Assembly: GCF_021653995.1 (NCBI RefSeq)
Contig: NZ_JAJJOZ010000003.1
Location: forward strand, 62,001 to 126,000
Reading direction: 5' to 3'
Length of the DNA: 64,000 nt
From: Allopusillimonas lactea
GTDB lineage: Bacteria > Pseudomonadota > Gammaproteobacteria > Burkholderiales > Burkholderiaceae_B
A program made the translations under genes and the position numbers. Below, in pieces: positions 42,368 through 52,222 of this stretch (positions are counted from its first letter, which is position 1; every line of letters starts with the position of its first letter). The notes below the pieces were generated by a model. It had not been told where the DNA came from. It saw nothing but the letters and a program-made list of their open reading frames with translations, and made no database searches.

Positions 42368-43618
42368 ATGAAAAGCCAGCCGCTACCGCTATTGACCATT
42401 GCATCAACAGGCGGTGCCGCGCTCTTCTTCGCCTCCATCATGGCGGCATCGCAAGCCTATGCCCTCGGCGCCGCCATCCTGCTGCTGGGCGGCCTTGCCT
42501 GTCTGGCGCGCATCCCCGCCGCGCGCCTGCGCCGGCAAGACACCATCCTCATCACCCTGTTGTGCGCCATGTTCGGCGTCGGCCTGTTCAGCTACCTGTA
42601 CCACCGCGATATCCCCCGGGTGCTGGATTTACCCAGCCGGTACCTGCTGAGCGTACCCGTGTTGCTGCTAATGCTGGCCTACCCGCCACGCCGCGCCTGG
42701 GTATGGGCCGGCATCATCGCCGGCAGCGCCCTTGCCGCCGGCATCGCGGCCTGGCAGCTACAGGTACTGGATACAGGCCGCGCCATGGGCGTCACCGGTG
42801 TCATCCAATTTGGCAACATGGGCCTGATGCTGGGCACCTTCTGCGTGGCCGCCCTGGCTGAAGTGGGCAGCTACCCGCGCGCCACCCTGTGGCGCATCGC
42901 CTGTGCCATCGGCGCCCTGTGCGGCGTGTACACCTCGCTGGCATCCGCCAGCCGCGGCGGCTGGCTCGCCGTACCTTTCATCCTCATCATCTTCGCCCTG
43001 GCCTTCATCAACCGCCGCAACATCAAATACGCGGCCGGCGTAGCCGGGGTCGTCATCGTCGCCCTCGTCATCGCCGCGTTCAGCATCCCCACCATCGAAG
43101 AGCGCTACGACCAGGCCGTCTCCGACATCACCCTGTACGAAGCCGGCCAGCCCAACACATCCCTGGGCCTGCGTTTCGACATGTACAAATCCCTGTCCGC
43201 CATCATCCCGCAAAAACCCTGGCTGGGCTGGAGCACGGCCGACTACGCAGCGGAACAGCACCGCCTGGTAGAAGAAAAATTCGTATCCCCCGTCATCCTG
43301 GACATGGCCAACACCCACAATACATTCCTGGAGCTATGGGTCTTCCAGGGCATATTCGCCGTTGTCATCTTGCTGGCCCTGCTGTGCTGGGCGCTGTACC
43401 AGTTTGTGCGCCTGCTGCGGCACAGCGACGCCCGAGTGCAAGTGCCAGCAATATGCGGCGCGTCGTTGGTGGTGGGCTACACCATTTTCAGCCAGTCGCA
43501 GGTCATGCTGGGGCGCAATAACACCTTGATGTTTTTTTTGATTGCGTTGGCGGTGATGTGGGCCTGGTGCCGCCCGTCGCAGGCTGACGCCGTCAGCCTG
43601 CCGCAGCGCGATTCTTGA
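42368..43618 (+). CDS. O-antigen ligase/polymerase family protein (WaaL/Wzy-like)
   Basis: This 416-residue integral membrane protein has about ten to twelve hydrophobic segments and a large periplasmic loop (about residues 235-330) with the family pattern SRGGWLAVPFILI before it and LGWSTADYAAEQHRL...DMANTHNTFLELWVFQGI inside it. WaaL ligases join O-antigen to lipid A-core, and Wzy polymerases look similar. The conserved HNTFLE histidine is in the expected place. Its 3' end overlaps the convergent glycosyltransferase gene by 26 bases. Confidence 0.87.
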   Translation: MKSQPLPLLTIASTGGAALFFASIMAASQAYALGAAILLLGGLACLARIPAARLRRQDTILITLLCAMFGVGLFSYLYHRDIPRVLDLPSRYLLSVPVLLLMLAYPPRRAWVWAGIIAGSALAAGIAAWQLQVLDTGRAMGVTGVIQFGNMGLMLGTFCVAALAEVGSYPRATLWRIACAIGALCGVYTSLASASRGGWLAVPFILIIFALAFINRRNIKYAAGVAGVVIVALVIAAFSIPTIEERYDQAVSDITLYEAGQPNTSLGLRFDMYKSLSAIIPQKPWLGWSTADYAAEQHRLVEEKFVSPVILDMANTHNTFLELWVFQGIFAVVILLALLCWALYQFVRLLRHSDARVQVPAICGASLVVGYTIFSQSQVMLGRNNTLMFFLIALAVMWAWCRPSQADAVSLPQRDS

Positions 43619-44762
43619 ACTGAAAAAACGCAGCCGCCTTTTCATCTACAAACGCTTTTAGCTCCGCGCGAAACCGCTCGGGTGAGAAGCGCAGGGCGTG
43701 CGCCCGGATAGCGACAGGGTCGCTTTCAAATGCCGCTTCGAAGCGCTCAACCGCAGCCTGGATCGCGGCTTCGCTTTGTTCCTCGAAAAACACCCCCGTT
43801 TTCCCATCCACAACCGTTTCGCGGGCGCCGCCCTTGCCAAATGCAATCACGGGTGTGCCGCAGGCCTGCGCCTCGATCGGAATGATCCCAAAATCTTCTT
43901 CCGCCGCAAACACAAATGCCCGAGCGCGCTGCATATGGTCGCGCAGCACTTCAAAGGGTTGATAACCCATTACCGTCACATTGGGCCCCGCGTCGCGCAA
44001 TACCTTCTCATACTGAGGGCCATCGCCAATCACAACCAGTTTGCGATCTGGCATTCGAGAAAAAGCACGTACGATCAGGTCTATTTTCTTGTATGGCACC
44101 ATCCGCGAGCCGGTAAGATAGAAATCTTCTTTTTGCGGCTGCAGGGTGAAATCATCGACAGCAACGTTTGGGTAAATTGTTGTGGCAGAGCGACGGTACG
44201 CCTTCAGGATGCGGCGGCCAATATAATCGCTGTCGGCAATGAAATGGTCGACCCCATTGGCGGTGCGCACGTCCCAGTTTCGAATCCGGTGCAAGATCAG
44301 CCGCGCCAACCAGCTTTTGGGGCCGCTGACCAAGCCTGATTCGGCCAGATACTGGTGCTGCAAATCCCAGGCGTAACGGATAGGGCTGTAGCAGTAGCAG
44401 ATATGCAACTGGTCAGGTCCAACCAGCACCCCCTTCGCAACGGCATGGCTGCTGCTTAGGATGATGTCATAGGCAGAAAGATCCAGTTGCTCAATGGCGT
44501 AAGGCATTAATGGCAGGTACGAGCGGTATTTTTCCTGCGCTTTCGGCAGCTTTTGTATAAAGCTTGTGGTCGCGCGTTTACCAAGCAGATGTCGCCGGTC
44601 GGCATCAGAAAAAAAGTCTACCAACGTGAAAAGATCAGCATCAGGCCACATACGCAGCATCTCAGCCAGCACCCGTTCGGCGCCGCCAAACGTGACCAGC
44701 CAGTCGTGCACAATTGCGATTTTCGGGGGCTTTATGGAAGAGGCCTGTTCACTGGTCTGCAT
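43593..44762 (-). CDS. GT4 glycosyltransferase, WbaZ-like mannosyltransferase
   Basis: This 389-residue glycosyltransferase has the WbaZ-like opening KIAIVHDWLVTFGGAERVLAEMLRMWPDADLFTLVDF and the GT4 donor-site region RAFVFAAEEDFGIIPIEAQACGTPVIAFGKGGARETV near residues 295-330, with the EX7E motif. VPYKKIDLIVRAFSRMPDRKLVVIGDGP marks the second Rossmann domain. It is likely to use GDP-mannose for surface polysaccharide, in keeping with ManC in the locus. It is transcribed opposite to its neighbours and overlaps the ligase gene end. Confidence 0.9.
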   Translation of the reverse strand: MQTSEQASSIKPPKIAIVHDWLVTFGGAERVLAEMLRMWPDADLFTLVDFFSDADRRHLLGKRATTSFIQKLPKAQEKYRSYLPLMPYAIEQLDLSAYDIILSSSHAVAKGVLVGPDQLHICYCYSPIRYAWDLQHQYLAESGLVSGPKSWLARLILHRIRNWDVRTANGVDHFIADSDYIGRRILKAYRRSATTIYPNVAVDDFTLQPQKEDFYLTGSRMVPYKKIDLIVRAFSRMPDRKLVVIGDGPQYEKVLRDAGPNVTVMGYQPFEVLRDHMQRARAFVFAAEEDFGIIPIEAQACGTPVIAFGKGGARETVVDGKTGVFFEEQSEAAIQAAVERFEAAFESDPVAIRAHALRFSPERFRAELKAFVDEKAAAFFQFKNRAAAG

Positions 44763-44915
44763 AGAATATCAACGGTTGTTCTGCCTTGCGCTGCGACAGT
44801 AGCCCATATCAGGCTGCACTGATCGCAGCGGGTAGTATCGCAGAATCAGCCGCGTGCAGGCCGGTGGCATACCTTAACCTCATCTTGTAGGGTTACGTCG
44901 TCGTAGCACGCCTTT

Positions 44916-46193
44916 ATGTCTCTGAAACGCAATTCAACCTGGAACCTGGCAGGTGCTGGCCTGCCTCTGCTGATCGGCGCAATTGCCATACCGTACCTTG
45001 TCCAGCGTCTAGGGGTAGAGCGATTCGGCATATTGTCACTGGTCTGGTCGCTAATCGGGTACTTCAGCCTGTTTGATTTTGGCATGGGCCGCGCCCTTAC
45101 TCAGCAGCTTGCCAAGCGTATAGGGACGCCCATGCAAGACGAGATTCCACAGCTAGCCAAGGCAGGTATGGTTTTTATCGGCGCCACTGGCGGGGTTGGG
45201 GCGCTATTGCTTGCCGGGCTGTCGGGGCCATTGTCGGCTGATTGGCTCAATATCAGCCCTGGTCTTCAGCAAGAAACCGCGTCCAGTCTGCTGATTGCCG
45301 CGCTCGGCATCCCATTTACCACGGCAGCCACCGGGCTGCGCGGTGTTTCCGAAGCGTACGGGGATTTCAAGGCAGTCAGCCTGCTGCGCATGGCCCTGGG
45401 TGCTGGCACCTTTGCCTTGCCGGTGATTTGTGTATGGGTAGCCGGCCCGAGCCTGCCGATTATTGTTACTGCATTGGCAGGTGCGCGTGCGGTGGCATGC
45501 GTGGCCCAATTCTGGCTGGCTGGCCGGTGTCTGCCAAATCGTTGGTGGCGCGCTACACGCCAGCCAGGTTATCTCAGGCAACTGCTTGCGCAAGGTGCTT
45601 GGATGACAGCATCCAACATTATCGGCCCGGTTATCGTCAGCATGGATCGCTTCGTGATCGCGGCCGTGGCCGGCGCATCCGTTGTCGCGTATTACTCAGT
45701 ACCGGCGGAAGTGATGTTGCGCCTGCTAATTGTGCCGGGGGCGCTAACTACAGCGCTGTTTCCGCAATTGACAACGGTGCTGGCATCCAGCCGCCCCGAA
45801 GGCGTTTACCTCTATCACCGCAGTATTCGAGCACTGATACTGATCCTTGCGCCCGTGTGCTTGGTAATGGCGGTATTTTCTTACCCGGCGTTGGCATGGT
45901 GGATCAACCCCCTATTCGCCGCCCAAGCCTGGCCAGTAGTCGCTATCTTGAGCCTGGGCATTCTCTGCAATGGCCTCGCCTTTGTTCCGTTTACGGCCAT
46001 ACAGGCTGCCGGCAGCGCGCGGGTTACCGGGATGATAAATATTGCCATGCTGCTGGTGTATATCCCTATTGTGTTTATATTTGTGTCATGGATGGGGATT
46101 GTGGGCGCCGCCATTGCATGGCTGATCAGAGCGGCGCTGGATGCGCTATTGCTATTCTGGGCCGCCAGAAAAATCCTTCATATGGCCGTCTGA
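44916..46193 (+). CDS. Oligosaccharide flippase Wzx-like
   Basis: This 425-residue membrane protein has about twelve hydrophobic segments and the polysaccharide translocase opening NSTWNLAGAGLPLLIGAIAIPYLVQRLGVERFGILSLVWSLIGYFSLFDFGMGRALTQQLAKR. Wzx proteins flip undecaprenyl-linked repeat units across the inner membrane. It lies next to ManC and the ABC exporter genes, so the locus carries components of two export routes. Confidence 0.9.
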   Translation: MSLKRNSTWNLAGAGLPLLIGAIAIPYLVQRLGVERFGILSLVWSLIGYFSLFDFGMGRALTQQLAKRIGTPMQDEIPQLAKAGMVFIGATGGVGALLLAGLSGPLSADWLNISPGLQQETASSLLIAALGIPFTTAATGLRGVSEAYGDFKAVSLLRMALGAGTFALPVICVWVAGPSLPIIVTALAGARAVACVAQFWLAGRCLPNRWWRATRQPGYLRQLLAQGAWMTASNIIGPVIVSMDRFVIAAVAGASVVAYYSVPAEVMLRLLIVPGALTTALFPQLTTVLASSRPEGVYLYHRSIRALILILAPVCLVMAVFSYPALAWWINPLFAAQAWPVVAILSLGILCNGLAFVPFTAIQAAGSARVTGMINIAMLLVYIPIVFIFVSWMGIVGAAIAWLIRAALDALLLFWAARKILHMAV

Positions 46194-46362
46194 CCACATA
46201 TGCCTTGCATAGTATGATTCCGCCTGCAAGAAATATGAATGACCGTCAGGTTTATGTTACAAATAGACAGAAGCGAAGATTCAGATTTCCAGCGTAGCGC
46301 ATACACTGAGACGAAATCTCGATTCTGCAAAAAATCAAAGACTTACTGAAGGTAAACTCCTC

Positions 46363-47784
46363 ATGGCATCCCAATTGATCCCCACCATCCTGTGTGGTGG
46401 CGCTGGCTCACGTCTGTGGCCGGTATCGCGCGAGCAGCATCCCAAGCCATTCATCAAGCTGGCAGATGGGCAAAGTCTGCTGCAGAAAGCGTTTGTTCGC
46501 GGCGCCAAACTGCCCGGGGTTCAAGAAGTCCTCACGGTGACGAACCGCGAATTGTTCTTCAAAACCGAAGAAGAATTCAGCGACGTCAATAAGGGCGGGG
46601 TGGCTGCAAGTTATATTCTGGAGCCGTTTGGCCGCAATACCGCCGCCGCGGTCGCAAGCGCAGCGCTTTATGCCAGCACGCGGCATGGCAACGACGCTAT
46701 TTTGCTGATCCTGGCGGCAGACCATCTGGTAAAAGACCAAGCGGCATTCCAGCAGGCCGTGCAACGTGCCACGGCATTAGCCGGGCAAGGCAAGCTCGTC
46801 ACCTTCGGTATCTGCCCAGAGGGCCCCGAAATCGGCTATGGCTATATCGAGGCCGATGGCGAGGCAGTACTGCGCTTTGTGGAAAAACCGTCGCTGGAAC
46901 GCGCACAAGAGTATGTGGATTCTGGCCGCTATTTCTGGAACTCCGGCATGTTCTGCATGCGGGTGGATACCGTGCTGGATGAGTTTCGCAAACATGCACC
47001 CGAGGTGCTGGATGCCGTCCAGGCCTGCTTGGAGCAATCCCGCCAGGCAGACGGCAAAGGCTTTACCCAGGTTTCACTAGACGCACAGACCTTCAATGCC
47101 GTGCCCGATATTTCCATTGACTATGCGCTCATGGAAAAATCCAGCAATGTTGCGATGATCTCCTGTGACATGGGGTGGAGCGACATCGGATCTTGGCGCG
47201 TGCTTGGCGCCTTGGGCGAGCCTGATGCAAACGGCAACTGCGTTGAGGGCAGCGCACTGCTGCACGACGTGAAGAACTGCTACATCCAAAGCCCTGACAG
47301 GCTGGTGGGTGCGGTTGGTGTCGATAACCTTATTATTGTCGACACCCCCGATGCCTTGCTCGTGGCCAACAAAGAGTGCAGCCAGGAAGTCAAGCATATC
47401 TATAAAGCGCTCAAAGACGAAGGCAATGAGATCTACAAGCTGCACCGCACCGTGTATCGCCCCTGGGGCAGCTATACCGTGCTGGAAGAAGGCGAGCGCT
47501 TCAAGATGAAGCGCCTGGAAGTAAAACCGGGCGGCCGCCTTAGCCTGCAGATGCACCACCACCGCAGTGAACACTGGATTGTGGTAAGCGGCATGGCCAA
47601 GGTGGTGAATGGCGAAGCGGAAATGCTGGTGGCCACCAACGAATCCACCTATATCCCCGCCGGCCACAAGCACAGGCTGGAAAACCCGGGTGTTGTACCG
47701 CTGGTGTTGATTGAAGTGCAAAGCGGTGAGTATCTGGGAGAGGACGATATTGTGCGGTTTGAAGACGTTTACGGACGTGCTTGA
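46363..47784 (+). CDS. manC: Mannose-1-phosphate guanylyltransferase / mannose-6-phosphate isomerase
   Basis: This 473-residue bifunctional enzyme makes GDP-mannose. The nucleotidyltransferase pyrophosphorylase motif is GGAGSRLWPVSREQHPKPF near residue 11, with FVEKP further on. The C-terminal type II phosphomannose isomerase cupin reads GGRLSLQMHHHRSEHWIVVSGMAKV near residue 390 and carries metal-binding histidines. No phosphomannomutase gene is in the window, so that step must be encoded elsewhere. It is the last high-GC gene before a visible drop in base composition. Confidence 0.95.
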   Translation: MASQLIPTILCGGAGSRLWPVSREQHPKPFIKLADGQSLLQKAFVRGAKLPGVQEVLTVTNRELFFKTEEEFSDVNKGGVAASYILEPFGRNTAAAVASAALYASTRHGNDAILLILAADHLVKDQAAFQQAVQRATALAGQGKLVTFGICPEGPEIGYGYIEADGEAVLRFVEKPSLERAQEYVDSGRYFWNSGMFCMRVDTVLDEFRKHAPEVLDAVQACLEQSRQADGKGFTQVSLDAQTFNAVPDISIDYALMEKSSNVAMISCDMGWSDIGSWRVLGALGEPDANGNCVEGSALLHDVKNCYIQSPDRLVGAVGVDNLIIVDTPDALLVANKECSQEVKHIYKALKDEGNEIYKLHRTVYRPWGSYTVLEEGERFKMKRLEVKPGGRLSLQMHHHRSEHWIVVSGMAKVVNGEAEMLVATNESTYIPAGHKHRLENPGVVPLVLIEVQSGEYLGEDDIVRFEDVYGRA

Positions 47785-47786
47785 TA

Positions 47787-48584
47787 ATGCTCTTCGCGAT
47801 AAGCAGATCGGTCTGGTCCTATCGTGGGTTTATCCTTGGTAGTGTCAAACGAGAATTCCAAACAAAATATCGGAACTCGTTATTGGGCGCTGCATGGAAT
47901 ATTCTCAATCCCTTAGCAATGATAGTGGTGTATACCGTTATCTTCTCTCAAGTTATGCGAGCAAGATTGCCGGGAATAGATAGTACGTTTGGGTATAGCA
48001 TTTTTCTTTGCGGAGGGCTTTTGGTTTGGGGGTATTTCTCTGAGATCGTGGGCCGTTCCCAGAACGTCTTTCTGGAAAATGCTAATTTATTGAAAAAGAT
48101 TAGTTTCCCGAGAATGTGCCTGCCGGTTGTGGTGGTTGCAAATGCGACGCTCAATTTTTGCATAGTGTTCGGGCTGTTCACGATATTTTTAATCTTATCC
48201 GGAAATTTCCCTGGCGCGTCATATGTGGGAATTTTGCCTATTGTAGCGGTAATGATTGTGTTTGCTGTAGGGCTCGGTATAACACTTGGGATATTAAATG
48301 TGTTCTTTCGTGACGTTGGGCAGTTTTTTGGAATTGTATTGCAATTCTGGTTTTGGTTGACGCCAATCATTTATCATATTGATATTCTGCCAGAGCGCTT
48401 ACGCCCACTAATGAGCTATAACCCCATGATGGGCGTTGTTGTTTCTGTTCAAAATATTTTGTTAAAAAATATCTGGCCAGAGTGGTCGTCGTTAACATAT
48501 GTTGGTCTGCTTGGAGCGTTTTTTTGTATTTTGGGGTTGAGGCTTTTTCGCAAGCATGCAGGTGAAATGGTGGATGAGCTTTGA
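47787..48584 (+). CDS. wzm: O-antigen ABC transporter permease (Wzm-like)
   Basis: This 265-residue permease has about six hydrophobic segments of the ABC-2 type: LGAAWNILNPLAMIVVYTVIFSQVM, GYSIFLCGGLLVWGYFSEIVGRSQNVFLENANLLKKISFPRMCLPVVVV, and FFRDVGQFFGIVLQFWFWLTPIIYHIDILPERLRPLMSYNPM. ATG 47787 starts three bases after the manC stop. The stop overlaps the Wzt start as TGATG. It exports a complete lipid-linked polysaccharide. Confidence 0.92.
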   Translation: MLFAISRSVWSYRGFILGSVKREFQTKYRNSLLGAAWNILNPLAMIVVYTVIFSQVMRARLPGIDSTFGYSIFLCGGLLVWGYFSEIVGRSQNVFLENANLLKKISFPRMCLPVVVVANATLNFCIVFGLFTIFLILSGNFPGASYVGILPIVAVMIVFAVGLGITLGILNVFFRDVGQFFGIVLQFWFWLTPIIYHIDILPERLRPLMSYNPMMGVVVSVQNILLKNIWPEWSSLTYVGLLGAFFCILGLRLFRKHAGEMVDEL

Positions 48585-49825
48585 TGGGCGCTATTACAAT
48601 AAATAATCTAGGCAAGGCTTATAAGCAGTACGAAAATAGATGGAGTCGCCTAGCTGAATGGATGATTCCTAGTGGCAGAAAGCGACATGCTTTGCACTGG
48701 GTGATAAAAAATGTGAATTTTTCAGTGAAACAAGGAGAGGCAGTCGGGATTATAGGCATTAACGGCGCAGGAAAAAGCACCTTGTTAAAGATGATCACGG
48801 GAACTACTCTACCCACTGAAGGCTCGGTTGTGTGTACGGGAAGAGTGGCGGCTATGCTGGAGTTAGGAATGGGCTTTCACCCTGACTTCACCGGTCGACA
48901 AAATGTCTTTATGGCCGGACAGCTCTTGGGTCATACCGTCGACCAGATTGCCCAATTAATGCCTAACATTGAAGCATTTGCAGAGATAGGCGATTATATT
49001 GATCAGCCTGTACGTGTGTATTCAAGCGGGATGCAAGTGAGGTTGGCTTTTAGCGTTGCGACTGCAATTCGTCCGGATATCTTGATTATCGATGAGGCCT
49101 TGTCAGTAGGTGATGCGTATTTTCAACACAAAAGCTTCGATCGAATTAAAAGTTTTGGCCTCGAAGGTACAACTCTATTAATAGTATCACACGATAAAAG
49201 CGCAATACAAAGCATTTGTGATAGAGCTATTCTATTGAATGGTGGTCGCGTTGAAATGGAGGGCGAGCCCGAAGCTGTATTTGATTACTACAACGCGCTG
49301 ATAGCCGGCGGTCATAACGAAATTGTCCGTCGCGAATTGCCAGGTTCAGATACTATTCAGACCATTTCTGGAAATAGGAATGCCGTAGTTGAGGAAATTG
49401 AGTTGCTCGACGAGCATAGTAAGCGGGTTGAATTAATTAACGTTGGACAAAGAGTAACGCTTAGATTTATCGTTAAAGTGCAAGCCGATTTACCAGAACT
49501 GGTGCTTGGCTACATGATTAAGGATCGCTTGGGACAAGCGGTTTTCGGGACAAATACTTATTATCTGAACAAGAAATTAGAACGCCTCTCTCGAGGGGCA
49601 CGACTTGAGTATTCTTTTACGTTTTTCGCGAATTTGGGAGCTGGCACCTATTCGGTCGCGTCTGCACTGCATTCTGCCGAAAATCACTTGGTTAATAATT
49701 ATGAATGGCGTGACCTTGCACTGATATTTCAGGTAGTAAACTTCGATAAAGAGCAGTTTGTAGGCTCGGCATGGTTGCCGCCTATTTTGGAATATACTCA
49801 CAGACCTAACATGAAGTGTGATTAG
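48584..49825 (+). CDS. wzt: O-antigen ABC transporter ATPase with C-terminal glycan-binding domain (Wzt-like)
   Basis: This 413-residue protein has an N-terminal ATPase (Walker A GINGAGKST at 58-66; signature YSSGMQVRLAFSVA; Walker B ILIIDEALSVGDAYF; H-loop VSHDKS) and a C-terminal beta-sandwich (about 265-400: VEEIELLDEHSKRVELINVGQRVTLRFIVKV through AGTYSVASALHSAENHLVNNYEWRDLALIFQV). Such C-terminal domains recognise the modified non-reducing end of the polymer before export. That makes it the natural partner of the methyltransferase encoded at 52223. Confidence 0.93.
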   Translation: MGAITINNLGKAYKQYENRWSRLAEWMIPSGRKRHALHWVIKNVNFSVKQGEAVGIIGINGAGKSTLLKMITGTTLPTEGSVVCTGRVAAMLELGMGFHPDFTGRQNVFMAGQLLGHTVDQIAQLMPNIEAFAEIGDYIDQPVRVYSSGMQVRLAFSVATAIRPDILIIDEALSVGDAYFQHKSFDRIKSFGLEGTTLLIVSHDKSAIQSICDRAILLNGGRVEMEGEPEAVFDYYNALIAGGHNEIVRRELPGSDTIQTISGNRNAVVEEIELLDEHSKRVELINVGQRVTLRFIVKVQADLPELVLGYMIKDRLGQAVFGTNTYYLNKKLERLSRGARLEYSFTFFANLGAGTYSVASALHSAENHLVNNYEWRDLALIFQVVNFDKEQFVGSAWLPPILEYTHRPNMKCD

Positions 49826-49873
49826 GGCTGAATCGCACGCTTTTTTTATTAATTTTTTAAGAGGGTTCATGGA

Positions 49874-50914
49874 ATGGCAACCAAAGTGGCTATCGTAACT
49901 GGGATAACTGGCCAAGACGGCGCGTACTTGGCCGAGCTCCTGCTTGCAAAAGGATATGTTGTATATGGTACCTATCGGCGAACCAGTTCGGTCAATTTTT
50001 GGCGCATAGAAGAACTCGGAATTGACACGCATCCATCTCTTCATTTGGTGGAGCACGATTTAACGGATCTTTCTGCAAGCATCAGACTCTTACAAAATAC
50101 GGGTGCGGTGGAGGTATATAACCTCGCTGCTCAGAGTTTTGTTGGAGTTTCCTTTGATCAGCCATTGACGACTGCAGAGATCACCGGATTAGGTGCCACT
50201 AATTTGTTGGAGGCAATTAGGATCGTAGATCCCAAGATACGCTTTTATCAAGCATCGACATCGGAAATGTTTGGAAAGGTGCAGGCAATTCCTCAAAACG
50301 AGGATACGCCGTTTTATCCAAGAAGCCCTTATGGGGTAGCGAAACTTTACGCGCACTGGATGACCGTGAATTATCGTGAGAGCTATGGAATATTTGGATG
50401 TAGCGGCATACTTTTTAACCATGAGTCTCCGCTGCGTGGGCGTGAGTTTGTCACTCGAAAAATTACCGATGCGGTGGCAAAGATAAGGCTCGGTATGCTG
50501 GATGTGTTGGAATTGGGAAACCTCGATGCAAAGCGGGATTGGGGTTACGCCAAGGAATATGTTGATGGAATGTGGCGCATGCTGCAGGTGGATGAGCCTG
50601 ATACATATGTTTTGGCCACCAATCGTACTGTACCGGTGCGCGACTTCGTCGCTATGGCATTTAAGGCTGCTGGATACGAAATACGATTTGAGGGTAAGAA
50701 TCAGGAAGAGGTCGGTATTGATTCAACTACTGGGCGCCTCTTATTGAAGGTAAATGCAAAATTTTATCGACCAGCAGAGGTCGATCTTTTGATTGGTGAT
50801 AGCACTAAGGCTAAGCAGAAGTTGGGTTGGGAGCCTACAACTACCCTAGAGCAGTTATGTCAAATGATGGTGGAAGCGGACCTGCGTCGAAATGAACGAG
50901 GCGTGTCATTTTAG
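49874..50914 (+). CDS. gmd: GDP-mannose 4,6-dehydratase
   Basis: This 346-residue extended SDR converts GDP-mannose to GDP-4-keto-6-deoxymannose. NADP-binding TGITGQDGAYLAELLLAKGYVVYGTYRRTSS is at the N-terminus, and the catalytic STSEMFG and SPYGVAKLYAHW motifs follow. DAKRDWGYAKEYVDGMW is typical of Gmd. It supplies both downstream reductases in this locus. Confidence 0.95.
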   Translation: MATKVAIVTGITGQDGAYLAELLLAKGYVVYGTYRRTSSVNFWRIEELGIDTHPSLHLVEHDLTDLSASIRLLQNTGAVEVYNLAAQSFVGVSFDQPLTTAEITGLGATNLLEAIRIVDPKIRFYQASTSEMFGKVQAIPQNEDTPFYPRSPYGVAKLYAHWMTVNYRESYGIFGCSGILFNHESPLRGREFVTRKITDAVAKIRLGMLDVLELGNLDAKRDWGYAKEYVDGMWRMLQVDEPDTYVLATNRTVPVRDFVAMAFKAAGYEIRFEGKNQEEVGIDSTTGRLLLKVNAKFYRPAEVDLLIGDSTKAKQKLGWEPTTTLEQLCQMMVEADLRRNERGVSF

Positions 50915-51013
50915 GCAAGTTTGCACGTATACAAAATAAGGGACTGTAGAATTCTGCGCCGCCCACTGACGGATGTGTGCGGCGCAATTACTTTATCGCG
51001 ATCAAGGTTAGAG

Positions 51014-52147
51014 ATGGTAGTGGGATTTGGTTCTACAGTTCTCGCAAAGGGTGGGGCGGGCGGTATTCTTGATGGTATTGGGTCGTATACCCAAGAACTA
51101 GGTGCGGCGCTTCTAGATATCGATGTCGATATACGCCCGGTCACTTTTGGTGTTGATGCAGGGAATTTAATCTTTGATCGTAGAGTCACATGTCTACCTA
51201 ATTTTGCGTACGGATTAGGTTTTAGTAGCTTTCTCGGAAGGAGCTTCCCCTCCTCTGGTGACTTATGTAAGAATATTGATATATTTCATGCTACCGACCA
51301 TCATATTCCTCGCTTGAAGCAGACGCCGGTGGTTGCCACCCTAATGGACGCCATTCCGCTCGCGCACCCAGAATGGGCAAGTCAGCGCTTACGAAGAATC
51401 AAAAATTTGTTGTGGAAGCATACCACTACATGGGCTGATAGGGTAGTCACGATATCTGAATACTCGAAATTAGACCTAATTAAATTTTTTGACGTCCCGC
51501 CTGATAGGATAAGAGTCGTTCCGCTGGGCGTAGATACGAGATATTTTGAAAAAACAGATGATCAAAGAACCTGTGAATATCTACGGAGCCAAGCAGTGTC
51601 CGCGAAAGGATTCTTCTTGTTTATTGGTACGCTGCAACCCCGCAAGAACGTTGACGCAATATTAGACGCATATTGCTTATTGCCTGAAGATATCGCGAGT
51701 GATATCCCGTTAGTTATCGTCGGACGTATGGGCTGGGGATGTGAGCAGTTAGTTGATCGCATCAACAGTTTCACTACCATCAAGAATCGGAGAGTTATCT
51801 GGCTGAAAGCTGTTTCCGATATCGAGAAGCGGATGCTTTTGAGAAGTGCACTCGCATTGGTTTTTCCATCTTTATATGAAGGGTTTGGCCTGCCTGTCCT
51901 TGAGGCATTTGCGAGTGGTTTGCCAGTTATTACTTCTAACTCCACCGCTCTTTACGAGGTGGCGCAGGGTGCGAGCTTATTAGTTTCACCTACTTGTATA
52001 GAAGAAATTGCACAAGCTATGAGTAAATTGGTAACCAACGAGCCGTTGCGTGATGAATTACGTGAACTCGGTTTAGAGCGAGCAAAGCAGTATACTTGGG
52101 AAAATTGCGCTCGCCTTACGCGCGATACTTACGGCGAGCTTTTGTAA
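51014..52147 (+). CDS. GT4 glycosyltransferase
   Basis: This protein of about 377 residues has the GT4 layout: GGAGGILDGIGSYTQELGAAL acceptor domain and the donor domain with FFLFIGTLQPRKNVDAILDAY and LVFPSLYEGFGLPVLEAFASGLPVITSNSTALYEVA, which carries the EX7E pair. ATG 51014 with AAGG upstream is preferred. The frame extends back to a TTG at 50921 without family-like sequence. Linkage and sugar are unknown. GDP-mannose, GDP-rhamnose or GDP-fucose are likely donors. Confidence 0.9.
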   Translation: MVVGFGSTVLAKGGAGGILDGIGSYTQELGAALLDIDVDIRPVTFGVDAGNLIFDRRVTCLPNFAYGLGFSSFLGRSFPSSGDLCKNIDIFHATDHHIPRLKQTPVVATLMDAIPLAHPEWASQRLRRIKNLLWKHTTTWADRVVTISEYSKLDLIKFFDVPPDRIRVVPLGVDTRYFEKTDDQRTCEYLRSQAVSAKGFFLFIGTLQPRKNVDAILDAYCLLPEDIASDIPLVIVGRMGWGCEQLVDRINSFTTIKNRRVIWLKAVSDIEKRMLLRSALALVFPSLYEGFGLPVLEAFASGLPVITSNSTALYEVAQGASLLVSPTCIEEIAQAMSKLVTNEPLRDELRELGLERAKQYTWENCARLTRDTYGELL

Positions 52148-52222
52148 TTTTTATAGATAAGACTATCGTAGTAATGTTCAATTTATTAGCAAATATGGAA
52201 TTTCAGCGCGCGGGGTACGTAA

